Shown piece after piece: positions 52,809 through 59,930 of a stretch of DNA of 64,000 bases. How positions within the stretch are numbered: the stretch's first letter is position 1; each line of letters begins with the position of its first letter. The position numbers and the translations under genes were made by a program. The stretch lies in contig NZ_CP176395.1 in NCBI RefSeq assembly GCF_046244365.1, positions 6,696,001 through 6,760,000 on the forward strand, in the 5' to 3' direction. Below the pieces are notes generated by a model. That model saw only the letters and a program-made list of their open reading frames with translations. It was not told where the DNA came from and did not search any database. Origin of the DNA: Paenibacillus_V sp046244365. Lineage in GTDB: Bacteria; Bacillota; Bacilli; Paenibacillales; NBRC-103111.

Positions 52809-53702
52809 CTACGTATCGTGCAGTCGGTTTTCCCCGTCCTGAAAGCATTGCCCGGTATCGAAAGCCGCAGCCGCATACTCATCCGGCATGCATCCCGGCG
52901 CCGTCTCCTGCTTCCCTCCCGGCTGCTCGATGCCTAGACGCTGCGTGATCCAGCACTGAATGAGTCCGTTCATACGGGATGCCGCTTTTGTCGGTATTTG
53001 ATGCTTGGTTCCTTTTAAATACAACAAACTGCTGTTTGGCAGCCCGCAGCGGAGAATTTGCGCATACCGGTGGAATAGACGGTCGTCCTCTCCGTACAGC
53101 AGCAGCATCGGGTGACGGATTTCATGCAACCGGGACGTACAGGAATAGCGGAGACTGCAGCGGAAATACTGCATGGCATTTTTCATATGATCCTGTACCG
53201 CGTATTTGTACATGTTTGCGAACGTCGCGGATTGATCCGCATTCCCCCTCGCGATCGCCCACGACAGCAGCCGCTTGGCTTCCCAGCCGGCAAGCTTCGT
53301 CCCGACATAGATTCGGCTCTTGAGCTGCCAATCGCTTACCTCCGACATCGCGCTGATCAAGATTCCCCCGTGGAAACGGCTCGGATAGCGCAGGAGGGCC
53401 TCCAGGGCCACGGATCCACCGGACGAATAACCTGCGACAAATGCTTTTTCCACCCCTAGCTTATCCAGCAGCTGGACGAGATCTTCGGCGATTAGCGGGT
53501 ACGTAATGGGCGTTTCGGACGGGGCGCTTTTGCCGTGTCCGCGAATATCGAACAAAATAACCTTGAATAAATCCGGCAGCTGCGCCTTCTGGTAAGCAAA
53601 AACGGATTGACCCAGCAACGGCGGATGGATGAACACGATCGGAATGCCCGTCCCTTTGACATGGACATGCAGCCGCGTTCCGTTAACGTCGACGATCGGC
53701 AT
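52809..53702 (-). CDS. Alpha/beta hydrolase
   Basis: A 297-residue cytoplasmic hydrolase. Oxyanion segment FIHPPLLG, DIRGHGKS, nucleophile elbow GYSSGG near residue 95, an acidic residue in YGEDDRLF and a His in GTKHQIP. The fold is common among esterases, lipases and peroxidases; no substrate can be assigned. The C-terminal 35 residues (rich in Gly, Gln and Ala) look like an unrelated tail. Stands alone with its own terminator. Confidence 0.8.
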   Translation of the reverse strand: MPIVDVNGTRLHVHVKGTGIPIVFIHPPLLGQSVFAYQKAQLPDLFKVILFDIRGHGKSAPSETPITYPLIAEDLVQLLDKLGVEKAFVAGYSSGGSVALEALLRYPSRFHGGILISAMSEVSDWQLKSRIYVGTKLAGWEAKRLLSWAIARGNADQSATFANMYKYAVQDHMKNAMQYFRCSLRYSCTSRLHEIRHPMLLLYGEDDRLFHRYAQILRCGLPNSSLLYLKGTKHQIPTKAASRMNGLIQCWITQRLGIEQPGGKQETAPGCMPDEYAAAAFDTGQCFQDGENRLHDT

Positions 53703-53831
53703 GCAGCCCCCTCCTTCTGTCTTCGTTCCTTCCTGTTAGATTTTCCCGTAAACAGGCAGGCCATACGGGGACGCCTGCATGGTCTGCCGTATAGGGAACA
53801 GCTTCTCCCTCTTACGTTTTGATAGTTCACC

Positions 53832-53866
53832 AAAAAAAGAGCCTTCCCGGTCACGGGAAAGCCCTT
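53832..53866 (-). terminator. Terminator of yuiB
   Basis: GGGCTTTCCCG and CGGGAAGGCTC arms on the minus strand, followed by seven T. Confidence 0.8.
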
Positions 53867-53871
53867 GCGTA

Positions 53872-54165
53872 TTAAAACATTTTAAACCCTTTTACTCGAA
53901 GCACCCGTATCGTATGGCCGCTGGTGATCGCGCCTCCAAGACCGCTGATAAGCGGCAGCACGTCGGCAACCGTATACCCTTTCAAGTTCGTCCAGAACGA
54001 CTCGGCGCCCCAGGACCAATAGACGAGAAAAATAACGAATGCAATATATGCGTAGATCGGGAACCAGGTCGTTTTCATCAGCATGTTGATTATGAAGCCA
54101 AGCCCGAAAAACATCGTAAACGCCAAAAAGATTAGCACGACCAATTGAAGCAAATCGATAATCAC
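53872..54165 (-). CDS. yuiB: YuiB-like membrane protein
   Basis: A 97-residue protein from GTG 54165 (AAGGAG nine bases upstream). Two or three helices (LQLVVLIFLAFTMFFGLGF, YIAFVIFLVYW) and a C-terminal Gly-rich segment. Length and layout fit YuiB of B. subtilis, whose function is unknown; there too it lies close to NADH dehydrogenase and yumC genes. Divergent from hemQ. Confidence 0.7.
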   Translation of the reverse strand: MIIDLLQLVVLIFLAFTMFFGLGFIINMLMKTTWFPIYAYIAFVIFLVYWSWGAESFWTNLKGYTVADVLPLISGLGGAITSGHTIRVLRVKGFKMF

Positions 54166-54260
54166 GAACGTACACTCCTTCCTACAGTTATGGTACAAAT
54201 CAAGCGGACAAAAGTCAATTGGGGCGGTTGTGTACCTTTTGTGACAAATAGGCCGTGCGT

Positions 54261-54290
54261 TTGCTCTCGCCTCTTCCAATCGGCTACAAT
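54261..54290 (+). promoter_or_regulatory. Probable promoter of hemQ
   Basis: TTGCTC (54261-54266), 18 nt, TACAAT (54285-54290), 56 nt before the ATG. Confidence 0.45.
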
Positions 54291-54346
54291 AAATAGCAGG
54301 AAACGTCGATCCTAGCGATCGAACGGCATACGAAAGGGTGTTACCG

Positions 54347-55093
54347 ATGAGCGAAGCGGTTCAAACGTTAGAGGGCTGGTACTGTCTGCATGATTTCCGT
54401 ACGATCAATTGGTCCTCCTGGAAATACATTTCCGAGGAAGAGCGCCGTCAAGCGCTCGATGAGCTTCAGTCCTTGTTCGCCGAATGGCGGCAGGTAGGCG
54501 AGAGCAAGCAAGGAAGCACCGCGACCTACACGATCGTAGGCCAAAAAGCGGACATCGCGTTCATGCATCTGCGCGAAACGCTGGAAGAGCTGAACGAGCT
54601 TGAAACGGCGTTCAACAAGTCGCTGTTTGCCCAGCATACGATTCCGACCTACTCCTACGTTTCGGTTGTCGAGCTTAGCAGCTACATGGCGAAGCCCGGT
54701 ACGAATCCGATGGAGGATCCGGAAATTATGGCCCGCCTCAAGCCGGCGCTTCCGCAAACCAAGCATATTTGCTTCTACCCGATGAACAAACGCCGCGAAG
54801 GGAACGACAACTGGTACATGCTTTCCATGGAAGAGCGCCGCGGTTTTATGCGCAGCCACGGCATGATCGGCCGCAGCTATGCCGGACGCGTCAAACAGAT
54901 CATTACCGGCTCGGTCGGACTCGACGACTGGGAATGGGGCGTCACGCTGTTCAGCGACGATCCGCTTACATTCAAGAAGCTCGTCTACGAAATGCGTTTT
55001 GACGAAGCCAGCGCGCGCTTCGGAGAATTCGGCGACTTCTATGTCGGCAACCTGCTTACCGCGGACAAGCTGACCCAAATGCTTAGCGACTAG
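54347..55093 (+). CDS. hemQ: Coproheme decarboxylase HemQ (ChdC)
   Basis: A 248-residue chlorite-dismutase-fold protein from ATG 54347 (AAGGGTG upstream). It has the N-terminal EGWYCLHDFRTINW, the catalytic Tyr region TYSYVSVVELSSY, PMNKRREGNDNWYMLSMEER, MRSHGMIGRSYAGRVKQIITG with the proximal His, and the DDWEWGVTLFSDDP block. HemQ turns coproheme into heme b in the coproporphyrin-dependent pathway of Gram-positives. Single gene with its own terminator. Confidence 0.94.
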   Translation: MSEAVQTLEGWYCLHDFRTINWSSWKYISEEERRQALDELQSLFAEWRQVGESKQGSTATYTIVGQKADIAFMHLRETLEELNELETAFNKSLFAQHTIPTYSYVSVVELSSYMAKPGTNPMEDPEIMARLKPALPQTKHICFYPMNKRREGNDNWYMLSMEERRGFMRSHGMIGRSYAGRVKQIITGSVGLDDWEWGVTLFSDDPLTFKKLVYEMRFDEASARFGEFGDFYVGNLLTADKLTQMLSD

Positions 55094-55121
55094 CCTTCTT
55101 TATATCAATAGACAAACAAAA

Positions 55122-55165
55122 GAAACCTCCGAACCGCTTTTGAAGCGATCGGAGGTTTCCTTGTT
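55122..55165 (+). terminator. Terminator of hemQ
   Basis: GAAACCTCCGA (55122-55132) and TCGGAGGTTTC (55149-55159), with an inner CGCTT/AAGCG stem and a weak T-run. May work both ways. Confidence 0.75.
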
Positions 55166-55218
55166 TATGTTTGTACAGACGGAACTTGGCTCATTAAAGC
55201 GCAGCCAGATCGAATTGA

Positions 55219-55479
55219 CTATTCGTCGTCGTCCTCGTCATCAAGCAGTTGCTCTTTGCTGCGCAAATATTCCTCGGTATCCCTGTCGCGCTGGCGCCCC
55301 TTCTCTTTCAGCCGTTCGATTGCGGGTAAAATAAGCGTGTCGATTTCCTTCTGAACCGTATAAACAAAATCATACCGGTTTTGCGTTTCTAGGAAATGGC
55401 CGACCTCGATGAGCGCGTTGTAACGGTCCAGCTCTTCGCGGGTCAGCAATCCGCGTACTTGCACGCTGCAGTGCCGCAC
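55219..55479 (-). CDS. Small acidic-tailed protein, unknown
   Basis: An 86-residue soluble protein. GTG 55479 is preferred because GGAGG lies seven or eight bases upstream; an ATG at 55503 lacks a site. It has a mixed N-terminal strand-like segment (HCSVQVRGLLTREELDRYNAL), a helical middle and a very acidic end (LLDDEDDDE). Not recognised. Confidence 0.6.
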   Translation of the reverse strand: MRHCSVQVRGLLTREELDRYNALIEVGHFLETQNRYDFVYTVQKEIDTLILPAIERLKEKGRQRDRDTEEYLRSKEQLLDDEDDDE

Positions 55480-55570
55480 TTCGTTTCCTCCTTGCTTCTC
55501 CATATCGTAACGGATCGTCCAAGCATAGTCGGTTACCCCGTATGCTCCCCGGCCCGGTTAAGCCGGGTTT

Positions 55571-55600
55571 CAAAAAATGCCCGGGCTTTCACCCGGGCAT
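55571..55600 (-). terminator. Terminator of ndh
   Basis: ATGCCCGGG (55577-55585) and CCCGGGCAT (55592-55600), with six T on the minus strand. Confidence 0.85.
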
Positions 55601-55625
55601 TCGCCGCTTTCATCCAAGCTATGTT

Positions 55626-56816
55626 TTAGAAGCGTCCTTTTTTCAATACGAGCGGAATGCCGCCAATAATGTACAAGTAACGCATATCGACGATCTTCTT
55701 CATCAGTGCGGCGCTACCGCCCTTGATTTTGCGGGAGCCGACGATACCGATCGCTTCCCCTTTGCCGAGAGACGCCACAACGCCTTTGTTCGAGAACTTG
55801 AACTCCTTCAGCGGCGCGTTGCGAATCGAGGCGACAAGGTTATTCGCGCAAATTTCGCCCTGCTGCGTAGCGATTTGAGCGGTTGGCGGGTACGGTCTGC
55901 CTTCCGGATTCATCACGATCGAGCAGTCTCCTACGATGAAAATATTGTCATGACCCGGCGCGCGCAGATGCTCGTCAACCTTGATCCGTCCGCGCATCGT
56001 TTCAAATCCGGCTTCCTCCAGCATATGATTGCCGCGGATGCCGCCGGTCCAGACGACGGTGGACGATTTGATCACTTCGCCCGTAGCGAGCACGACGCCG
56101 TCCGGCGTACATTCTTTGATCGCCGTTGCGATTTTGAACGTGACGCCCTTGTCGGCAAGCACCTTCATGCCGTATTCGACAAGCTCAGGATCGAAGCCTG
56201 GAAGCGCGCTTGGGGCCGCCTCGATATTGTAAATTTTCACGAGCGACGGCTCCACGTCAAACTCTTTACACAGCTCCGGAATGCGGTCCGCCAGCTCGCC
56301 GACGAATTCGATGCCTGTAAATCCGGCTCCGCCGACGATGAATGTCAAGTAGTCCGTCCGGGAAGGCTCGCGTTTGAATTTGGCAAATTGATATTCGATA
56401 TGTTCACGGATGAGACGAACGCTGTTAATGCTTCGGATGTTCATCGCGTACTCGCGCAAGCCCGGAATGCCGAACGTTTCCGGTTCTCCGCCAAGACCGA
56501 CGACCAAATAGTCGTAAGACAGCGTGCTCTCTTCAAGCACGACCTTACGTTCCTGCGGCTTGATTTGCAGGACGGTCCCTTTGACAAAGTCAATTTTAAA
56601 TTCGTCGATCAGTTTCGAAATATCGACCCGGGCGTTCTCCGGGTTGTCCGTTCCGGCTGCCGGCATATGCAAATGCGTTGTAATATAGTGGTAGTCATGC
56701 TTGTTTACCAAGGTTACATCCGCTTCGTTATAATTTAATTCCTTCTGTAGACGAATCGCGGTTACAATACCGCCATATCCGGCTCCCAGAATGACGATTC
56801 TTGGTATACGGCTCAT
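55626..56816 (-). CDS. ndh: Type II NADH:quinone dehydrogenase
   Basis: A 396-residue flavoprotein from ATG 56816 (ATG 56828 is an in-frame alternative; neither has a strong ribosome site). FAD motif VILGAGYGGIVTAIRL, NADH motif FIVGGAGFTGIEFVGEL, and the second FAD motif IFIVGDCSIVMNPEGRPYPPTAQIATQQG are all intact. A C-terminal amphipathic helix region (MRYLYIIGGIPLVLKKGRF) attaches it to the membrane. It oxidises NADH and reduces menaquinone without pumping protons. A Rex-like site is 43 nt upstream. Confidence 0.93.
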   Translation of the reverse strand: MSRIPRIVILGAGYGGIVTAIRLQKELNYNEADVTLVNKHDYHYITTHLHMPAAGTDNPENARVDISKLIDEFKIDFVKGTVLQIKPQERKVVLEESTLSYDYLVVGLGGEPETFGIPGLREYAMNIRSINSVRLIREHIEYQFAKFKREPSRTDYLTFIVGGAGFTGIEFVGELADRIPELCKEFDVEPSLVKIYNIEAAPSALPGFDPELVEYGMKVLADKGVTFKIATAIKECTPDGVVLATGEVIKSSTVVWTGGIRGNHMLEEAGFETMRGRIKVDEHLRAPGHDNIFIVGDCSIVMNPEGRPYPPTAQIATQQGEICANNLVASIRNAPLKEFKFSNKGVVASLGKGEAIGIVGSRKIKGGSAALMKKIVDMRYLYIIGGIPLVLKKGRF

Positions 56817-56858
56817 CTCATATCCCATCCGATTCTGTATATTTTGTACGGTCCCTAT

Positions 56859-56876
56859 ATGTGAAATTTTACACAA
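56859..56876. promoter_or_regulatory. Rex-like operator upstream of ndh
   Basis: ATGTGAAATTTTACACAA agrees with the Rex consensus TTGTGAAATATTTCACAA at all but three positions. In B. subtilis ndh is repressed by the NADH sensor Rex. It overlaps a possible -35 element of the ndh promoter. Confidence 0.6.
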
Positions 56877-57191
56877 TGCCTCTCAAAAAAAGATGTTCAT
56901 TGCGTCCTTAGTATCCACGATGCTGGTCCGGATTATGAAAACCGCATGTTTCGACAAAAAGATTTCACGATAAGGCGACCTATTCTTATGAAATGATATA
57001 AAAATTCATGTTAAATAGCAAGAAGCATTTTTGGCTAAAAACCGAACATTATCGCACAATAAAGAGGGAAAACGGACCGTACCCCTCGAATGCTTACGAT
57101 ATTGTTCACAAATGTTGGTTTTGCACCCTGAAGATGATCAAAATTTCAAAATGTTATGAAAAAATGGTTTTCTTCCCCGTATGCTTCCGCT
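56877..57191. other. AT-rich divergent spacer between ndh and yumC
   Basis: Apart from the Rex-like and Fur-like sites at its edges, this AT-rich stretch shows no gene or clear repeat. Confidence 0.5.
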
Positions 57192-57212
57192 TATAATTGA
57201 TAACGATTGTCA
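57192..57212 (+). promoter_or_regulatory. -10 element and Fur-like box of yumC
   Basis: A perfect TATAAT (57192-57197) is followed at once by TGATAACGATTGTCA (57198-57212), which matches the 7-1-7 Fur pattern TGATAATNATTATCA at 12 of 14 defined positions. The overlap with the start site suggests iron repression. Confidence 0.6.
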
Positions 57213-57237
57213 TTTCGAACCGGAGGTGTCTTCGTAC

Positions 57238-58236
57238 GTGGCAGAACAGCAGCAGCACGAATTTGTTGACGTAATCATAATTGGTGGCGGTCCTGCGGGA
57301 ATGTTCGCCGCTTTTTATGGCGGTATGCGCCAAGCGAGCGTAAAAATAATCGAAAGCATGCCGCAATTGGGCGGACAGCTTGCGGCATTGTATCCGGAAA
57401 AATACATTTACGACGTAGCAGGCTTCCCTAAGGTACGGGCGCAGGAATTGGTCGATAGTCTGAGCGAGCAGATGAAGCATTTTCCGATCGAAACCTGCCT
57501 GGAAGAAAAAGTCGTGCAGGTGGAGAAGAAAGAAGAGCGGCACTTCATCGTCACAACGGATAAAGGCGTGCATCATTCCCGGGCCGTTATCATTACCGCC
57601 GGCGTAGGCGCTTTCGAGCCGAGACGCCTGGAGCTTCCCGAGGCGGCTCGCTTCGAGAAGAAAAACCTGCACTATTTCGTAAACGATTTGAACGCCTTCC
57701 GCGGACAAAAGGTGCTCATCAGCGGAGGCGGAGACTCCGCCGTGGATTGGGCGCTTATGCTCGAGCCGATCGCCGAAGAGGTTACGCTTATTCACCGCCG
57801 CGATAAATTCCGCGCGCACGAGCACAGCGTAGAAAATTTGATGAACTCGAAAGTGAAGGTCGTCACCCCGAAAGAAATCACAGCGCTGCACGGAACGGAC
57901 CGTATCGAGAAATTGACGCTTACCGACTGCAAATCGGGTGAAGAAACGATTCTGGACGTCGATGCGGTTATCGTCAATTTTGGTTTTATCTCCTCCCTCG
58001 GACCGATCGCCGAATGGGGACTGGAGATCGACAACGGCTCCATCATCGTCGATTCCCGTATGGAAACGAGCATCCCCGGCTTTTTCGCCGCCGGAGACAT
58101 CACAACATACCCCGGCAAGCTTAAATTGATCGCCGTCGGCTTCGGCGAAGCGCCTACCGCCATCAACAACGCCAAAGTATACATCGATCCGGAAGCGAAG
58201 CTTTCGCCTGGACACAGCAGCAACATGAAATTTTGA
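57238..58236 (+). CDS. yumC: Ferredoxin/flavodoxin-NADP+ reductase (YumC type)
   Basis: A 332-residue thioredoxin-reductase-like flavoprotein from GTG 57238 (GGAGGTG nine bases upstream). FAD motif VIIIGGGPAGMFAAFYGG, QLGGQLAALYPEKYIYDV, NADP motif VLISGGGDSAVDWAL with HRRDKFRAHE, and GFFAAGDITTYPGKLKLI. It lacks the redox CxxC of thioredoxin reductases, as YumC does. It delivers electrons from NADPH to ferredoxin or flavodoxin. The Fur-like site fits the iron link known for related genes. Confidence 0.92.
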   Translation: MAEQQQHEFVDVIIIGGGPAGMFAAFYGGMRQASVKIIESMPQLGGQLAALYPEKYIYDVAGFPKVRAQELVDSLSEQMKHFPIETCLEEKVVQVEKKEERHFIVTTDKGVHHSRAVIITAGVGAFEPRRLELPEAARFEKKNLHYFVNDLNAFRGQKVLISGGGDSAVDWALMLEPIAEEVTLIHRRDKFRAHEHSVENLMNSKVKVVTPKEITALHGTDRIEKLTLTDCKSGEETILDVDAVIVNFGFISSLGPIAEWGLEIDNGSIIVDSRMETSIPGFFAAGDITTYPGKLKLIAVGFGEAPTAINNAKVYIDPEAKLSPGHSSNMKF

Positions 58237-58325
58237 TCGTTCCTCTTGCAACGGCAGATTGTCTGCTGAAGATTCTGCTCCCATGAACGGCATCCCGACA
58301 GCTTTCCGGAATAATGGAAGACGAA

Positions 58326-58373
58326 ACAAGGGTATTCTATTCCCAAACGATGCTTGGGGAGGAATACCCTTGT
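58326..58373 (+). promoter_or_regulatory. Hairpin sequestering ribosome site and start codon
   Basis: ACAAGGGTATTC (58326-58337) pairs perfectly over 12 bp with GAATACCCTTGT (58362-58373), and the inner TTCCCAA pairs with TTGGGGA (58340-58346 with 58354-58360). The right arm holds the whole GGGGAGG site and the TTG start of the next gene. No T-run follows, so it is not a terminator. Confidence 0.7.
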
Positions 58374-58624
58374 CCTATTATTGTCCGGTATGCAACGGGT
58401 TACAGAATGCTGCCATCCGCTGTCCCAAATGTATGGAAAATGCGAAGGATTGCGGACGCTTCAACGATTTTCTCGGTCCATACGCGCCTTACCGCGCAAT
58501 CGACGACATGAATCTGAGCAATGGCTTCTACGATATGGCCAATCATGTCTGCGTGCATGTCATGCACTGCGAATCGTGCGGTCATGAATTTCAGACCTAT
58601 ATCCATGAATGGGCGCAAGCGTAA
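58370..58624 (+). CDS. Small zinc-ribbon protein
   Basis: An 84-residue protein with start TTG 58370, seven bases after GGGGAGG. It has three Cys pairs: CPVC and CPKC near the N-terminus and CESCG near residue 73, enough for one or two zinc sites. The middle (FNDFLGPYAPYRAIDDMNLSNGFYDM in part) is not recognised. Its start lies inside a strong hairpin, so translation is likely controlled. Function unknown. Confidence 0.7.
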   Translation: MSYYCPVCNGLQNAAIRCPKCMENAKDCGRFNDFLGPYAPYRAIDDMNLSNGFYDMANHVCVHVMHCESCGHEFQTYIHEWAQA

Positions 58625-58635
58625 AAACGTAGGGG

Positions 58636-58779
58636 CTACTGTGCTTGATTGTAGTAGGGAATATGCAGGTTTCTTCGCCTGATCTCCTTAAGCAGCAGGT
58701 TGATGAAATCCTGCTCCAGCTTCAAATCCACCGCTCGAAAATACGAGTCTACGAGTAGTTCGTTGCTGAGCAATTTCAT
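58636..58779 (-). CDS. sda: Sporulation checkpoint protein Sda
   Basis: A 47-residue protein, too short for most gene finders. Its first 38 residues (MKLLSNELLVDSYFRAVDLK then LEQDFINLLLKEIRRRNL) follow the two-helix hairpin of B. subtilis Sda (LSDELLIESYFKA..., FIELIENEIKRRSL), which binds histidine kinases such as KinA and blocks entry into sporulation when replication initiation is disturbed. ATG 58779 has AAGGGTG upstream. Cluster of DnaA boxes directly behind its promoter, as in B. subtilis where DnaA activates sda. Confidence 0.88.
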   Translation of the reverse strand: MKLLSNELLVDSYFRAVDLKLEQDFINLLLKEIRRRNLHIPYYNQAQ

Positions 58780-58810
58780 CGCGATCACCCTTTACATCAT
58801 TTTACAAATT

Positions 58811-58839
58811 ATAATAGCATGTCCCAAAAAGGAGAACAA
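58811..58839 (-). promoter_or_regulatory. Promoter of sda
   Basis: On the minus strand TTGTTC (58839-58834), 17 nt, TATTAT (58816-58811). The -35 is weak, consistent with a need for an activator; the first DnaA-like box is ten bases further upstream. Confidence 0.55.
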
Positions 58840-58848
58840 GCGTTCGAA

Positions 58849-58948
58849 ATATCCACACCCCCTTGTGCATATCCTGTGAATACCATGTGTATAATCGTCA
58901 TAATCCGCATATTTTCGCGTGTTAATATTGTGGGTAAGGTTATGCACA
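58849..58948. promoter_or_regulatory. DnaA-box array upstream of sda
   Basis: Perfect TTATNCACA boxes at 58886-58894 (minus) and 58940-58948 (plus). One-mismatch boxes at 58849-58857 (plus), 58864-58872 (minus), 58875-58883 (minus) and 58929-58937 (minus). The three minus boxes at 58864, 58875 and 58886 are spaced exactly 11 bp, and 58929 to 58940 is 11 bp as well. Confidence 0.8.
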
Positions 58949-59009
58949 GCCGCTGATTCACTCTATTTATGTCGAAAAATATTTTCAGAAAGGTTCGATT
59001 AATTAGGTT

Positions 59010-59201
59010 CTATTCCTGTTCTTCCCCTTCAGCAACCTCCCATTCGATCCGGATCCGGTCATTTGCCCAATTTTTTACAAGAATTTCGATCGCCGCTTCG
59101 ATTTCTTCTTCCGAAAGCTCTTCCAATTTATAATCATCAATCTCAATCATCCCGTCGATTTGCGCTTCTTCTCCCACTTTCATGCTGACCTTGACCTTCA
59201 T
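59010..59201 (-). CDS. Small acidic protein, unknown
   Basis: A 63-residue acidic protein with a very good ribosome site (AAGGAGGGCGCAC). N-terminal strand-like segment (KVKVSMKVGEEAQIDGMIEI), a central Glu-rich helix, and a final strand (DRIRIEWEV). Not recognised. It sits between two groups of DnaA boxes. Confidence 0.65.
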   Translation of the reverse strand: MKVKVSMKVGEEAQIDGMIEIDDYKLEELSEEEIEAAIEILVKNWANDRIRIEWEVAEGEEQE

Positions 59202-59237
59202 GTGCGCCCTCCTTCCCGCTTCAGAAATCCTGACTCT

Positions 59238-59350
59238 TTATCCACAGCCATCTGTTCGTAACCGTGGATAGACTGGGGATATCACCCCTCATTCCCCGCA
59301 CTGTCGCCTGTGAACATTGTGCACAATGTTATACACAAGCATGGGGATAA
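59238..59350. promoter_or_regulatory. Second group of DnaA boxes
   Basis: Perfect TTATCCACA at 59238-59246 and TTATACACA at 59329-59337, plus one-mismatch boxes at 59317-59325 and 59342-59350 (minus). Located between the 63-residue gene and the IscA-like gene. Confidence 0.75.
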
Positions 59351-59356
59351 CTGCAC

Positions 59357-59408
59357 TCAAAAAGCCTCCCCCAATCGATTCCTGAAAAGAAATCGTTCGG
59401 AAGAGGCT
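59357..59408 (-). terminator. Terminator of the IscA-like gene
   Basis: On the minus strand AGCCTCTTCC... and ...GGGGGAGGCT form an imperfect long stem followed by five T. Confidence 0.65.
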
Positions 59409-59434
59409 GATTCCTCGTGAATCGGCTTATCGCC

Positions 59435-59794
59435 TTAGTCGTCGCATTTCTCCGGCGTACCTTCGTAGCCGGCCGGCTTAAACGAAGATCCGCAGCCGCA
59501 GGACGCTACCGCGTTCGGGTTGTGAATCGTGAAGCCCCCGCCCATGCCGGAGTCCTTGTAGTCGATCTCTACGCCGTACAAATATTTGGCGCTTTCTCCG
59601 TCTACGACGATGCGCAATCCGTTTTGTTCCAGCCACTTATCGTCAGCCTTCTCTTCGTCGTCAAAACCCATCCCGTATGAAAAGCCGCTGCATCCGCCCT
59701 CTTTAACTCCGACTCGCAGGAACAAGTTCGGCGTTTCTTCGGCGGCCAGCATTTCTTTAATTTTCTCGGCAGCTGAATCGCTGATAGTAATCAT
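59435..59794 (-). CDS. IscA/ErpA-type Fe-S cluster carrier (YutM-like)
   Basis: A 119-residue A-type carrier protein. The three conserved cysteines appear in GGCSGFSYG (residue 34 area) and CGCGSSF (near residue 98). It carries Fe-S clusters from the SUF scaffold to target enzymes. The tail (KPAGYEGTPEKCDD) adds another Cys. ATG 59794 has AGGAGGGAG eight bases upstream. In B. subtilis yutM lies in the same general region as yumC and ndh-like genes. Confidence 0.9.
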   Translation of the reverse strand: MITISDSAAEKIKEMLAAEETPNLFLRVGVKEGGCSGFSYGMGFDDEEKADDKWLEQNGLRIVVDGESAKYLYGVEIDYKDSGMGGGFTIHNPNAVASCGCGSSFKPAGYEGTPEKCDD

Positions 59795-59930
59795 AAAACG
59801 ATCTCCCTCCTCATGCTACATGGTTCGAAGCATTATTCGGACCTCTGCCTCAAGTATACCCCTAAAAAGGCGAGCTAACAAGAGGAAGCGGATGTTTCCG
59901 CGGTCCTCCCGCCGCCAGCCGCATTCCCGT

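Noticed and set aside
57154..58329. 391-codon minus-strand frame over yumC
   Set aside because: Antisense shadow; yumC has full flavoprotein motifs, promoter and ribosome site.
58326..58373. Intrinsic terminator of yumC
   Set aside because: No T-run follows on the plus strand and the right arm contains a good ribosome site and start.
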